Of a DNA stretch of 64,000 nt, positions 1 to 10,812 are shown piece by piece. The position numbers and the translations under genes are program-made. A model generated the notes under the pieces. That model was not told where the DNA came from, did no database searches, and saw nothing but the letters and a program-made list of their open reading frames with translations. Location: the NCBI RefSeq assembly GCF_000002425.4, contig NC_037273.1:646999-710998 (forward strand). The letters are read 5' to 3'. The stretch is from Physcomitrium patens (taxonomy: Eukaryota; Streptophyta; Bryopsida; Funariales; Funariaceae). How positions within the stretch are numbered: position 1 is the first letter of the stretch; each line of letters starts with the position of its first letter.

Positions 1-59
1 CACGCCATATGACAACGTATAACTTAATACTCATTAATAAGGGAAATGAATCAAAGATA

Positions 60-400
60 ATATTTTGCACAGGTATAGACATTTTGAATACAATCTCATG
101 TCTTTTGGACTTATCAATGCTACAGCCATATTCCAACATTTAATGATTGACATATTTACAAGTATCTCAATGACTTTGTTGTGATCTATTTGGATGATAT
201 TCTGATCTTTTTCAAGAATCCGGAAGACCACAAAAAATATGTCTGCTTTATGCTAGAAAAACCACAAAGTGTTAGGTTATATGCAAAATTTGAGAAATGT
301 GTATTTCATGCACCTCAAGTGAAATTTGTTGGATATATTATTTCCAACAAAGGCCTTTTTATGGACCCAAAGAAAGTACAAGCAATCATCGATTGAGCAA
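60..400 (+). pseudogene. E0 reverse transcriptase fragment (YLDD)
   Basis: Translation, allowing one frame change near 175, gives the end of the RT palm: FEYNLMSFGLINATATFQ, then VVIYLDDILIF with the catalytic YLDD at 187-198, then the thumb region with RLYAKFEKCVF and VGYIISNKGL. These are standard Ty3/gypsy RT motifs. In a live element it copies genomic RNA into cDNA in the cytoplasmic particle. The stop after AIID (394-396) and a degenerate following stretch show that the copy is inactive. Confidence 0.85.
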
Positions 401-497
401 AGCCAAAAACTATACATGATGTCCAATGCTTTCTTGGATTTGCAAACTTCTACAAGATTTTTATTAAGAATTAGTCCAAGATTATTACTCCACTTAC

Positions 498-872
498 ATG
501 GTTAATATCCAACGACAAATTAAAGTGGGCCTTGAAGTAGAGAAAGCTTTTCAAAGCTTAAAAGATGCTTTTATAATAGCTCCAATTTTGATACATCCAG
601 ATTTTAATAAGCCCTATTTTATGGAAACCAATGCCTCAGACTTTGCATTGGGAGCAGTTTTGTCACAATATGAAGGAGATGGAAAACTTCATCTAATTAC
701 ATTTTATTCTAGAAAATTCTTAATGGTAGAAATTAACTATAAAATCCACAATAAAGAATTACTTACTATTGTAAATTCTTTTCAAGCATGGTACCACTTT
801 CTTGAAGCCTCCTTTCATCATGTGACTATATATACATATCATAAGATTCTAGAATACTTCATGTCAGCCTAA
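498..872 (+). pseudogene. E0 RNase H domain
   Basis: The open stretch carries ETNASDFALGAVLSQ, a Ty3/gypsy RNase H first-Asp motif, then FYSRKF and NYKIHNKELLTIV, which supplies the catalytic Glu, then a degenerate version of the usual VxTDHxxL segment (VTIYTYHKILEYF), where the Asp is lost. RNase H removes RNA from the RNA:DNA hybrid during reverse transcription. It follows the RT piece directly and is in a different frame, so the polyprotein is broken here. Confidence 0.85.
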
Positions 873-1082
873 GTATTGAACTATCATCAAGCATGTTAGA
901 GTATAACTTTATCACAATTTGACTATTGCATCACATATTGACTCGAAAGCCAACAAGAATTATTACATGTATTATCAAGATGTTCCTACCTTGAATTAAA
1001 AGAAAGCAAGGTTGCATATGATCAACAATAGGCAACCTTGTTAAAACTTGAGTAATTTCATCTTCGAGCAACTAATGTATCA

Positions 1083-2300
1083 ATGCTTGTGGATTTATCA
1101 TTTCTTGATCAAGTTCATAATGCTTTAAATAAGGACCCTCTTATTCTTAATATCAAGCTTCTTGCTAACAACCTTCCTAAAGATTCTTCTAAATTCAAGT
1201 ATGAAGACAACCTCTTGTTTTTTGAAGAACGTTTGTTCATTCTTAAAGGACCAACTTACTTGCGTGTTCTTCAAATACACCATGACTTCCTTCCAACTGG
1301 ATATTTTGGATTCAACAAGACCTTAGAACTTCTGTTTAGAGACTTTTGGTGGCCTAAAATATAGAAGGACGTTAAAAAATTTGTATTAACATGTAATACT
1401 TGTTTAAAGTCAAAGAACCTTCAACATTAGCTATATGGACTTCTTCAATTCCTTTCTATTCAAAGACAACCATAGTTATCTATCTCTATAGCTTTCATTA
1501 CAAATCTCCCACCATCAAATTCATTTGACACTATTTTCATAGTTATTGATCGATTGACTAAGATGGCACATTTTATACTTTGCAAGAAATTAATTATTGA
1601 TAAAGAGAAGGGAAGATTCTTTATTAATAATATCTATTATTATCACTAATTACCAAATGATATTGTGTTGGATTGTGGGCTAAAATTTATATCAAGATTT
1701 TGGAAGGCGCTTTTCAAGATTTTTAAGGTTGACATCAATCTTTTTTCTATCTTCCACCCTCAAATTGATGACCATATGGAGTAGATCAACCAAATTCTTA
1801 AGCAATATTTAAGATTTACCATCAACTATCAATAAGACAATTAGACTTCCTACTTGTCATTGGTAGAGTTTGTATTTAACAACACAATCTATGCATCTAT
1901 ACAGCAAACATTATTCTATTCAAACTATAGTCATCATCCAAAGTTGGATATGATAGAGCCTTCAAAGTTCACAAATCTAACAATAGAGAAGTTTGCTACG
2001 AAGATGGCTGAATTACAAGCAACCATGAAGATTCACCTAGAAAAGACTCAACAATGTTATAAGCTATTGGTGGATGAATTGAGGAAGGAACATCCTCCAC
2101 TCTAAGTTGGTGACAAAGTATTGGCTTCTTTGGTACAATATAAAAACCAACATGCCACATGATAAGTTAGACTATCAAAAATTGAGACCATTTGTAATTC
2201 AGAAACAAATTAATTATGTAACTTATCACTTGGAATTACCTTCATCTATGAAGATTCATTCATTCTCTCATGTTTTACTTTTTGAAAGATATAAAGAATC
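1083..2300 (+). pseudogene. E0 integrase, fragmented
   Basis: Three open pieces (1083-1364, 1854-2105, 2107-2316) with decayed links give an integrase in order. The N-terminal zinc-binding HHCC region is at about 1280-1415 (HHDFLPTGYFGFNKT ... CNTCLKSK). The core includes FIVIDRLTKMAHFI and FHPQIDDHME at about 1530-1785. The C-terminal part includes SLVEFVFNNTIYASI and VGDKVLA. It would join cDNA to host DNA. At least five internal stops, several of them readable as C-to-T changes, make it inactive. Confidence 0.8.
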
Positions 2301-2339
2301 AAATATATCAAATTGAAGACAACCACCACCTCCTATGGT

Positions 2340-2545
2340 TGAAATCAATGATCATATTGAATTTGAGATAGAAGAGGTATTAGATTCAAGGATAAAATAT
2401 GGAAGGCTTCAATATAAGCTTCATTGGCATAAATATGATATCAACAATTGTATATGGAAACCAACTGGCAACCTTATAAATGCACAAATAAAGGTTTGAA
2501 GGTTCCATCAACAACATCTATCCAGACCAAAAGTGGCAAAATAAA
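2340..2545 (+). pseudogene. E0 chromodomain
   Basis: Translation gives FEIEEVLDSRIKYGRLQYKL, then HWHKYDINNCIWKPTGNL, NAQ and RFHQQHLSRPK. This is the chromodomain layout of plant chromoviruses: E-x-I-L-D-x-R, an YxxKW-like strand, then W-x-P and a C-terminal helix. In this family the domain sits at the integrase C-terminus and guides insertion to heterochromatin by binding methylated histone H3. That role is family knowledge; the motif is what is seen. One stop interrupts the terminal helix. Confidence 0.8.
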
Positions 2546-3132
2546 AAATGGTAGCTTAGTAAGATGGCTTCACTATGAAGATTTTTAATTCTTGGCCTTA
2601 TAAAGAAAGAGAAGAGGCAACCTCTGAAGATGCAGTTATTGTCAAATATTTATAATAGTATAAATCAATAGTTTGAATTTACGACCATAGCTTGTTTATA
2701 TTCTTTTGGCCTTTTCTACTTTATATGATATGATTAGTCAAATAATAGATGTCTTTCTAGTCATACCATCTCAACCAAGTAGCTTGCGGAGACGATCCTA
2801 AGATGAAGAGCCACTCAAACTATAAAGACATCAAATGATACCTAGTAATAGGTCACTAGTAATTATATTTGAGGTAGAACCTACCTATGAAGGATGTCTA
2901 GAAGGAGTGTTTTCAGGACAATTCCATAATGAAGATACCAAAATTCATGTTTGGTCACAAGTAGAAGGCTTAGAGCACTATCAATGGTTATAACAGCCTA
3001 TGAACCATTTATCTTACAAAAAACAATTGAAATATATAGCAGACACCATGCAACAAATCTTCAACTTCTTACGCATAAACAAATTGTTGTAATATTGCTT
3101 CTCAGAGACCTCAAAACTAGAAGAAGAGATGA

Positions 3133-3563
3133 TGTTATAGATATATAATTGAAGAAGGTTCTAAAAGATTCTAAAATATTTTAGAAGCTACTAATAGATT
3201 CTAAGAAGGCTTTTGAAGGTTCTAGAAGGTTCCAAAAGGTTTCAAAAGGTTTCAGTAGATTTTTAAAAAGTTCTAAAATGTCATAGGACGTCCTATAAGG
3301 TTTTAAGAGGCTTTAGATGATTTAAGAAGTTGTTGAAGAAGAATATTAGGCTTATTTTATTCTCAAGCCTCAAAGAAACTTCTTAACAAGCTTTCTAGGA
3401 CCTAGTATATATAAGAGTCGAGGCTAAGGAGATCCTCAGTCTCGACAACTCACTTCTTGCAGTTTAGTTAGGACCTTCTTGTCTTATATTTAGTTATTTT
3501 TTTAATGTTGAGTTAAATCCATTCCTTGGTCTTAAATCCTTATTTTGTATATGGTTCCTAACA
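3133..3563 (+). repeat. 3' LTR of E0 with heat-shock-element-like U3
   Basis: It begins TGTTATAG and ends CCTAACA, so the ends are inverted TGTTA/TAACA. It is preceded by the purine tract AAGAAGAGATGA at 3121-3132. U3 is built of repeats of GGTTCTAGAAGG type, including an uninterrupted GAAGGTTCTAGAAGGTTC at 3215-3232. A TATA box is at 3406-3415, followed by a GC-richer leader. The 5' LTR is outside the window, so the boundary rests on the termini and the purine tract only. Confidence 0.7.
3215..3232 (+). promoter_or_regulatory. Four-unit heat shock element in LTR U3
   Basis: GAAGGTTCTAGAAGGTTC is four alternating nGAAn/nTTCn pentamers in perfect register, the binding pattern of trimeric heat shock factors. 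It lies about 175 bp upstream of the LTR TATA box. A second, imperfect array (GAA, TTC, AAA, TTC) is at 3154-3171. Function is inferred from the motif alone. Confidence 0.6.
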
Positions 3564-4542
3564 AAAAGTAGTGATAGTCCAAAATATTTTCTACTTCATA
3601 TTTATTTTAGTCATCAATCATAACTAGTAGTGATGGTGGTGGTTAGTATTGGTTTAGAAAGCACCTTGGCTTACTATGAAATTCTTTGGGTTACGAAACA
3701 TGGAAGATTAAATGGACCCAAATATGTGGCAAAAGTTCAAAGCAATATACAACTTCAAAAATCACTACATGAATGTAGAAAGGTCTAAGCTATCAAGATG
3801 TCAACTTATGAGTTTGGATTGATGTATAAAGTACAAAGTTGGTGTTAGAAAATAACACTTAATCATCCTTTTGGAAGATCTTATGTTACCAATGATTAGC
3901 TGTATACTACTTTTGTTGATTCTATATGATAAAGAGGCAATGTTGTGCCTCCTGCAAGGCCATTATAAGTTATTGTATAAACTCTTCCATTGTCAAGATG
4001 TTAGTGTCAATGAGATGATAGAAAGTTGCTAGCATAATTGAATGCTGACTAGTATTAAGGGAGAATGGTATATGATTATAACTTACTTGAATACTATCAT
4101 TGTAAGGAAATTTCAAAGGCATCAAATATTCATTCCAATTATTATGATGAACTGCTACAAATATCCATAACATATGTTCTTAAGTTTGATTTGCACGCTT
4201 CATTTGTCAATTTATTTGAAGATAAAAGATTGTAAACATGGTAAGTTATGTGCTTAGTAGCTTAAACAAAGCTTGCCAAAAACTTCTTGTGAAGTATAGA
4301 TCTCAATTTGAAATGATAACACAAGGTAATCTATGGTGGCAAAAGATAATATAGAAGAAGACTTATATAAGTATTAGAGGATTAATATTAGAGCACAATA
4401 TAGCCAAGTGAAGTTGCTTCAAGAGTTGGTTCACAAAGACATCAATTGTGGTGTGATTATAAGACATCTATGGCAAACACATAATGAGATCTATAGTCAC
4501 CTACTTCCAATATATTATAAATAGTAGAATTACATGCAATAG
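3564..4542 (-). pseudogene. Gypsy element E1, integrase C-terminal part (left fragment)
   Basis: The minus-strand stretch at 3970-4173 reads VAVHHNNWNEYLMPLKFPYNDSIQ, then PFSLNTSQHS, matching the part of Ty3/gypsy integrase after the catalytic core (WDEYLPLAEFAYN...PF-LNYG-HP). The same sequence recurs at about 5280-6050 in E2, which shows that both are the same element family. It is cut on the left by E0 and on the right by the E2 insertion at 4542/4543; E1 resumes at 13590. Confidence 0.75.
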
Positions 4543-5111
4543 TGAAACAAGACCAATATATTTCAAAAATCCAAGCCCCTTCAAATCTTCACCAATATAA
4601 AGCCTCATCTCAAAGTAAGATAAAATAAACCAAAATAAAATTTAAAAAAACTAAATAAAACTAATCAGAATAAGATGCAAAAGATAAAACTAAGCAAGTA
4701 AAAATAGAATAAAACATAATTGAATAGAAGGATGGAAAACCAAATTTTACTAAGAGAAAGGATCCGAAGTCATATTTAACCAGATGCTCCAAAAGACCTT
4801 AGTTAGTCTTATTTATACTTTGTTCTATCACCTTGGATTTTTTAGAATATTCCTAAATGATAGATTTCACTTATATAAGTGCCTTAAATTCTTTCTAGAA
4901 GGTTCTATAATAGGCCTTACTTAGATAACTGTCTTAAGCCTTTTTTAAAAGGTTCTATGATAGTCCCTATTTAGATAACCATCCTAAACTCTTTTTAGAA
5001 TGTTCCATGGTCAATCCTACTTGGTCTCTGAATCTAACCTCAATTTTAGAAACTTTCATGGTTCTAATTATCTATTCTTATATACAAATATCTTATCTAT
5101 ACCATGTTACA
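4543..5111 (-). repeat. 3' LTR of E2
   Basis: On the plus strand it runs from TGAAAC to TTACA and is homologous along its length to 13008-13584 and 25104-25571. In element orientation it has a U3 with roughly 60-bp tandem units rich in TTCTAGAAGGTTC, then a TATA box (about 4807-4816 on the minus strand), then R/U5. By eye the two E2 LTRs differ at roughly 15-20% of positions, so the insertion is old. Confidence 0.82.
4893..4905. promoter_or_regulatory. Heat shock element in E2 3' LTR
   Basis: TTCTAGAAGGTTC is three alternating pentamers in register, placed upstream of the LTR TATA box in element orientation. Decayed versions repeat in the following units near 4941-4955 and 4991-5005. Confidence 0.5.
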
Positions 5112-5279
5112 ATTAATCCTCTTCTATTAATGCAGAACATCTTCGTTTTGCTTCCAATGGTATCTTCAAAGCAATGGATGAGGTTTTGTGCAGGTTCTAA
5201 CGTTGCATCATTGATGACATAACATTCCTAAAGAATTTTGTACTAAAGCTATGGACATCCACTCTTATAAAAAAGATAG

Positions 5280-6053
5280 CGATGCTCCACGATGTTGTCC
5301 ACTTCATATTCTTATTAATCATCAACTACAATTAGTAGTGGTGGTCATTGGTGTTGATCCAAAAAGTACTTTGGCTCAATATGAAATTCCTTCAATTGTA
5401 AAATATATAAGACTAGATGGACTTGAATATGTTGCAAAAGCTTGAGGTGATATGCAACATCAAAAATCATTGCAAAAATGCGGAAAGGTCGAAGCCACCA
5501 AAGTGCTAATTTATAAATTTAGATTGATGTAGCAAGTGACAAGTTGATATTGAAGAGTAATACCTCATCACTTTTTCAAAAGATCTTATATTATCATTGG
5601 TTATCTGCATACTATTTTTGTCAATTCTATGCAATAAGAAAGCAGTGCTATACCTCTTGTAAGGTCTTTATAAGCCTTTGTATAAATTCCTCTATTGTTA
5701 GGTTGTTTTTATCAACGTGATGGTCGAGAGTTGTTGGCATAATTAGATGCTAATTAGTGTTAAAAAAAATGGTGAATGATAAGTACTTGCTTAAATACTA
5801 TCAATGTAAGCAAACTTCAAGGACGTCAAGTATTTATGTTAATTATTATGATGAACTATCACAATTATCTACAATATATCTTCTAAGGTCTGATCTGTAC
5901 ACACTGTTTGTCCATCTATATGGAGATAGAAGGCTGTAGAATTTGTAAGTTGTGTAACTAGTAGCCTAAATAAGGCTTGTTAAAAACTTCGTATAAAGTA
6001 TAGATCCATATCTAAAATGATGACACGAACTAATCTATAGTAATAAAAGAGGG
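5280..6053 (-). pseudogene. E2 integrase, C-terminal part
   Basis: It is homologous to 3570-4350 of E1 along its length (shared blocks around the tract TCATCAACTACAATTAGTAG and the paired segment at 5700-5900). In the minus orientation it covers the same integrase region as the E1 fragment but has more stops. It is interrupted at 6053/6054 by an LTR insertion and resumes at about 8404. Confidence 0.65.
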
Positions 6054-7825
6054 TGTCATGATGTAACACAACTAAAAGATAAAATAGATGAAGAATCTAT
6101 TATATTATAAAAGATCTTACTTCAAATATTATAGAATTTTATCTTAGTAAATAGACAATAGTCCAAAAGAAAGTATAATTAAAGATTTAAATGCTATCTT
6201 TTTACAAAGTAGGCTTCTACTTACTTTGTAAAGCCTCAAATAAGACAAAATAAAATAGATCAAAAAAATAAAGAATATGAGCATATGTACAAAGCAGTTA
6301 GAAGTTGATTGGAACAAAAATTAACTCAAAAAGGTAAAATTTAATATCTAAAGAGAACTTTTTATCAACTTGAATAGAAATCAGATCCTAAGGTATAAAA
6401 CTGAGCACCTATGGTAATTTGGAAGTTCTTAGGCAAATCAAAGAGTGGAATTTGATAGAAAACTTAATAAGATTGCTTTGAGCATTAATTTTGAAGGAAT
6501 TAAGTATGTAATAACTTTGTAAGAGCTTTGCAAAGTCACAATTATTTTGGATGACTCTAAAATTTTTAAAATAAAAAGGGTATTATAGTTTTGAGAAATT
6601 TGTGAGTTCCGTAGTATATCTATAATTTAAATTTTGAAGACTTATGAAAATAGTTGTTTGAAGTATATATTATAAATTTGAGCTTGATCAAATGATTGAA
6701 TTAAAGGCTATTGAATTCCAAGTAGGTAGATGTCTCAAAAATTGGACTTTGAAAGGTTGTTAGGATTTCTAAGTTCTTCAATAATCTACTATTTGGATTG
6801 AAATGAAATTTATGTTTAAAGATAATAGACTTGATTTTTTACATACATGTGAAATTTGATAAAAATTAAATAATTTAGTAAAGAGATATTGACATTGGAA
6901 GTTCAACATTTAGATTGGAATAAGAGGCTTGCCAATACCCAAGCAGAATTCAAGATTTTTCTTTCATTTGATAAGTGCGATTATCTTCAAATTTTTTATG
7001 CTTCTTGCAAACTTAATTATTAAAAGGTGTATAAATTTTTAAGGAAGATCAATAATTCAAAATATAGTTATCAAGGTTCTAAATTACACTAGGATTAGAT
7101 TGAATAGGATTAAAATTTAGTTTAGGATCTAAGATTTGATCTAAGATTTGATTTAGGTTTTAAGATTTATCTAGGGTTTGATTTAGGATTTGATTTAGGA
7201 TTTAGAATTTTTCTAAAGTTTGATTTAGGATTTAATTTAAGATCTAAGGTTTGATCTAGAGTTTGATTTAAGGTTTGATTTAGGATTTGGTTTAGGATTT
7301 AGGATTTGTCTAAAATTTGATTTAAGATTTGATTTAGGATTTTGGATTTGATCTATGATCTAATTTAAGATTTAAGATTTTTCTAGGATTTGATTTAGGA
7401 TTTGGTTTAGGATTTAAGATTTGTCTAGGATTTGATTTAGGCTTTTATTTAGGATTTAAAATTTATTTAGGATTTGATTGAAATCCATTGGGATTTCAAT
7501 TAAGATTAAATTAAAACTTATTTGAGATTTATTTAAGATATATTTATGATTATTTGAATATTCTTTTAATACTTCTTGAAGATTCTTTTAAGGTTCATTG
7601 TGGATTTTCTTTCAACTCCTTTAAGATTTCTTATTCTTTCTTTTATAATTTCTTTAAGGTTTTTTTTTAATTTGATTAAAGCTTATTTAGTATTATTAAG
7701 ATTTAATTAGATTTTATTTAGTATTCTATTAGAATTAGAATTTTGTTGTTGCAATTTCCATTCTATCCTTCACAATTAGGTATTTGATTCACTTTCAAGC
7801 AAGACTTCATGTAATATAATAACGA
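6054..7825 (+). repeat. LTR of family B inserted in E2
   Basis: It starts TGTCATGATGTAACAC and ends near AAGACTTCATGTAATATAAT. These ends, and a segment at about 6205-6245 (CTTCTACTTACTTTGTA followed by a TATA-like stretch), match the reverse complement of 31464-32933 and, at the ends, 10813-12132. Inside, 7080-7480 is filled with a minisatellite. No internal element region follows, so it behaves as a solo or truncated LTR. No clear target duplication remains. Confidence 0.6.
7080..7480 (+). repeat. Degenerate minisatellite (GATTTGATTTAG-type) inside LTR B
   Basis: Runs of GATTTGATTTAG and GATTTAGGATTT units of about 12-13 bp, with many variants, fill this part of the LTR. The reverse complement of the same motif fills about 31740-31980 in another LTR B copy. 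The TTTAGG core resembles plant telomere repeats (TTTAGGG) but lacks the third G, so it is not telomeric sequence. Confidence 0.75.
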
Positions 7826-8403
7826 TATCTAAAAAGACTCATACAAGCATTGTATTAAGGATATGAATCTCAAAGAAATAAAATCCTTAATACACTCTTA
7901 TATCATTGAAAAGAACTAAAAAGTTATTCAAAGATGATATATTATTGAACAACAATAGCTATTTATAAAAATAAGAAGATCAAAAAGTCTTAGAATAAGA
8001 CTAAAGACTAAAAAGGCATTGATAAGAATGTAGAAGGCTTCATTCTTGCTTCTATATATACTCTTAACTAGGAGCTACACGTTGATGTCATATAGGTCCT
8101 CTAAAACGTGTTGACTTTGCAAGACATGTATCTGAACTTACAAGGTAAGTTTTTAAATATGTGCACCACATAATAAGCTTGTTTTGTAAACTACCAATAT
8201 ATGATTAATTTGTTGACTAAGTTTCTAACCTATTAATCAACTAAAAATATATATAAAATCAAGAAGCATTTATGAAGCTTCTAAAAAGCTTCTCCAAAAG
8301 GTCTTATATAATTAACCTACTTTTATTTATTTTTACCTATTCCTACCTAATCATATAGGTATTTATTAGAATATCTATGTATGTCTATGACACACTACGA
8401 CAT
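7826..8403 (+). repeat. Dispersed repeat family C (LTR-like) inside E2
   Basis: This segment is related to 29440-29960, to the two arms of the foldback at 30727-31033, and to 60895-61085. It has a TATA-like CTATATATACTC (about 8060) and ends CACTACGACA where the E2 integrase resumes. It probably is part of another LTR next to LTR B. How the two came to lie together between the halves of E2 is not resolved. Confidence 0.45.
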
Positions 8404-8760
8404 CAATATCAAAGTGTATTGTGGCTAAGTAAAATTGCTTCAAGAGACAATCCATGATGATGGCAACTATGGCATTATTATGACGTATTTATTGCAAATA
8501 TGTAATAAAATCCATAGTCACATTTTTTCAACGTACCATAGGTGACAAAATTGGCTGCAACATTTTAAGAGGCACTGCATTGCATACTTTATAATGTTGA
8601 CATGACTCACAAGAGCATAAAAAAGTCCAAACATCATAATCCAAACATGTCTAAAATCATGTCCTTAAGATTTATTCTAAAGTCTTCTCTTACCTCAAAT
8701 ATCTAGATATTGGAATGTCATATCCTTCTTGAAGTATGTACATCCGGAGTTTAGCATTGT
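8404..8760 (-). pseudogene. E2 integrase, middle part
   Basis: E2 resumes here after the insertion: the plus-strand run ATATCAAAG...GGCTAAG parallels 4380-4420 of E1, and 8555-8690 parallels 13590-13710. These parallels allow the nested insertions to be placed exactly. The reading frame is too decayed to show catalytic residues. Confidence 0.55.
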
Positions 8761-9059
8761 CAGGTATATAAATTTACTTCTTGAAATAGAGTAAGCCATC
8801 ACTAAGACTATAATCTTGATACTATATATTGCCCACGTTCAGTTGATTCCTAATCATCTTGCGTAGCTTCCTTCTATTCTACCTCTTTGCTTAGATTTGA
8901 AATAACACTACTACTAGTAGCAACTTTTGTCTTGTCTCTTAATTTGTCCTTCAAGCCTGGTCTCCAGAATAGGTTGTTTAATACAATATATTATTGCCTT
9001 TGCTTGTAAACAAATTGGATATCAAAAAATTCCAATTGTTCTTTTCAACGATGATATTA

Positions 9060-9365
9060 TGATTTCATATTTTTTAAATACAAATTATGTAGCAAGAGTT
9101 GATGGTCAGTCAAAATAATTACTTGCTTTTTCAACAAATAGTTTTACCACACCTTTGTGGTTTATACAATTATTAATTACTCGCGATCACATGGAGAGTA
9201 GTTGCACTTTATCCTTCTAAGCTTGTATGATTTAAATGCTAGAGGTTGAAGGCTCCTACCAAAATCTTGTTTAAAGATTATTCCAATAGCAAAGTCAGAA
9301 GCATCAATGTCAAGTGTCACTTCCAAAGTTCATATTTTGATTGCTTATAATAGAAGCAATTATCT
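9060..9365 (-). pseudogene. E2 RNase H
   Basis: Minus-strand translation gives VTLDIDASDFAIGIIFKQ, then LQPLAFKSYKL and KCNYS, which are the first-Asp motif and the following strands of Ty3/gypsy RNase H. It lies directly downstream of the RT part in element orientation. Stops interrupt it. Confidence 0.7.
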
Positions 9366-10060
9366 TATAGCCGACACAATACTTCTTGTATGTGTTAGTC
9401 ATGCTTTTCAAAGATTTTATTATATATAAAGATATCATCAATGAAGACAACTACATACTTGTCCAAAAGATCTTGAAACAATCTATTCATGTGATCCATG
9501 AAAGAAACTAGAGCATTGATGAAGCCAAAAGATAAAATCAGCCAATCAAAATATCTATAGTGCATACAAAATATTATCTTTTTTACATCCTCATTGGCAA
9601 TAGGTATCTATCAATAGCTCCTCCAAAGATCCAATTTACTAAAGATGGTCACATTTAGAAGTAGATCAAGAAGATCATCTACACGTAGAAGTGAATATAC
9701 ATTTTTAATAGTCTGTTTATTAAGGCCTTGATGCAAAAGCAAAGTCTACCATCTTTTGTAGATGCAAAGAGTACAAGTGCTTCCTATTGTGATGTGCTTT
9801 CTCAAATGAGGCCTTTTTCCAAGAGTTTATCTAATATCTTTTGTAATTCTTCAAATTCTTTTGGTATTAAGCAATAAATTGATTCACTTGCTGATTAGGT
9901 TCCAATCAATAGTTCTATTTGAAAGGAGGCACCTCAATAAAGAAGCATGCTACTAGGTAGGTTGGATGGAAAGATATCTCAATATTCTTGTATGAATTGA
10001 TCTGCTCATTCTATTCTTTTGATTGTCTTTCTTACTATTGATGCAAGATTTGGAACCATC
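9366..10060 (-). pseudogene. E2 reverse transcriptase
   Basis: Minus-strand translation includes FGFINALVSFMDHMNRLFQD, DKYVVVFIDDI with FIDD in the catalytic position (9434-9445), and IYNKIFEKH-HIQEVLC-L. These are RT motifs of gypsy elements. The same region is present in E1 at about 22840-23640. Stop codons and frame changes show that it is inactive. Confidence 0.75.
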
Positions 10061-10429
10061 ATATATATTAATTACTTATGTTATATTTGTTTCTTCATAA
10101 AAGTAGTTTCTATGAGTAAGTCTTTGATTACAGATTGTCTTTTCTCTTCACTTGATGGAAAGGTGTAAAGAGTCACCTTGCATCCACTATCTTTAAAAGA
10201 GATTATCTTTTCTACTCAATCAACTTCCTTCTTCTCCATCTTCAGCCATGGCATATTAAAGATAACATCATATCTTAGTTTTGTCACTTTGAACTTCTCT
10301 CTTAAGACATGGTGTCAATCAACCTCAAGGTTTCTTCTTCACATAACTCTCTCAATATATTCTCTCAATCATCTGCAAGATATATATTTCTTCCCTTAAT
10401 TGCTTTAGTTTTAATTCCAAGTCAGTCGA

Positions 10430-10570
10430 TAATTTCAGTTGAGATGTAATTTTTTGTAGAGCCATAATTTACAAGAAATTGATATAATTGTTTTCTTAAT
10501 AATCTTGTTAGATGTATTAATTGACTCTTTTTATAGTTATCCAAGGCCATGCCATTTATCTTTGAAATTT
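10430..10570 (-). pseudogene. E2 aspartic protease remnant
   Basis: Minus-strand translation gives FLVNYGSTKNYISTEIIDRL, followed by GIKTKAIKG. It aligns with the retropepsin core ALIDSGATGNYIS-x-VDRLGI, with the catalytic DSG decayed to NYG. It lies between the CCHC knuckle and RT, the expected place. Confidence 0.65.
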
Positions 10571-10684
10571 AATACTAATCTTTAGTACCTTTATTAAAGA
10601 GCCTTGTTTTCCAACTCTATCTCATTATCAAGTTGGTGAGTTTTAAGACTGTAGATCTGCCTTATTTAGCTAGTACTTGAATTT

Positions 10685-10750
10685 TGACATTTTGAACAAC
10701 CTCTAATCTTATGGCTTAGCTTCCAACAATAGAAACACAATCCCTTTTCT
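10685..10750 (-). pseudogene. E2 Gag CCHC zinc knuckle
   Basis: Minus-strand translation gives CFYCWKLSHKIRGC, an exact C-x2-C-x4-H-x4-C knuckle of nucleocapsid. It lies upstream of the protease in element orientation. The gag body is further right, separated by the LTR insertion at 10813-12132. Confidence 0.7.
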
Positions 10751-10812
10751 ACCAATATTTATTTTATTTGTAGTATCAATGATCCTTGTACGTCATTAAT
10801 CTCTATTGGTAT

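Larger units (their letters stand above)
1..3563 (+). mobile_element. Ty3/gypsy chromodomain element E0, 5'-truncated by window edge, decayed
   Basis: Plus-strand chromovirus-like element with RT, RNase H, integrase and chromodomain in the order expected of Ty3/gypsy, followed by a polypurine tract (about 3121-3132) and a 3' LTR (3133-3563). Reading is broken by many stops and indels, so it is dead. Its 3' LTR ends inside the integrase of minus-strand element E1, which resumes at about 3564, so E0 was inserted into E1. The 5' LTR, gag and protease must lie to the left of the window. Confidence 0.85.

Noticed and set aside
7080-7480. Interstitial telomere repeat
   Set aside because: Units are GATTTGATTTAG-like with two G, not TTTAGGG; the array is confined to LTR B copies.
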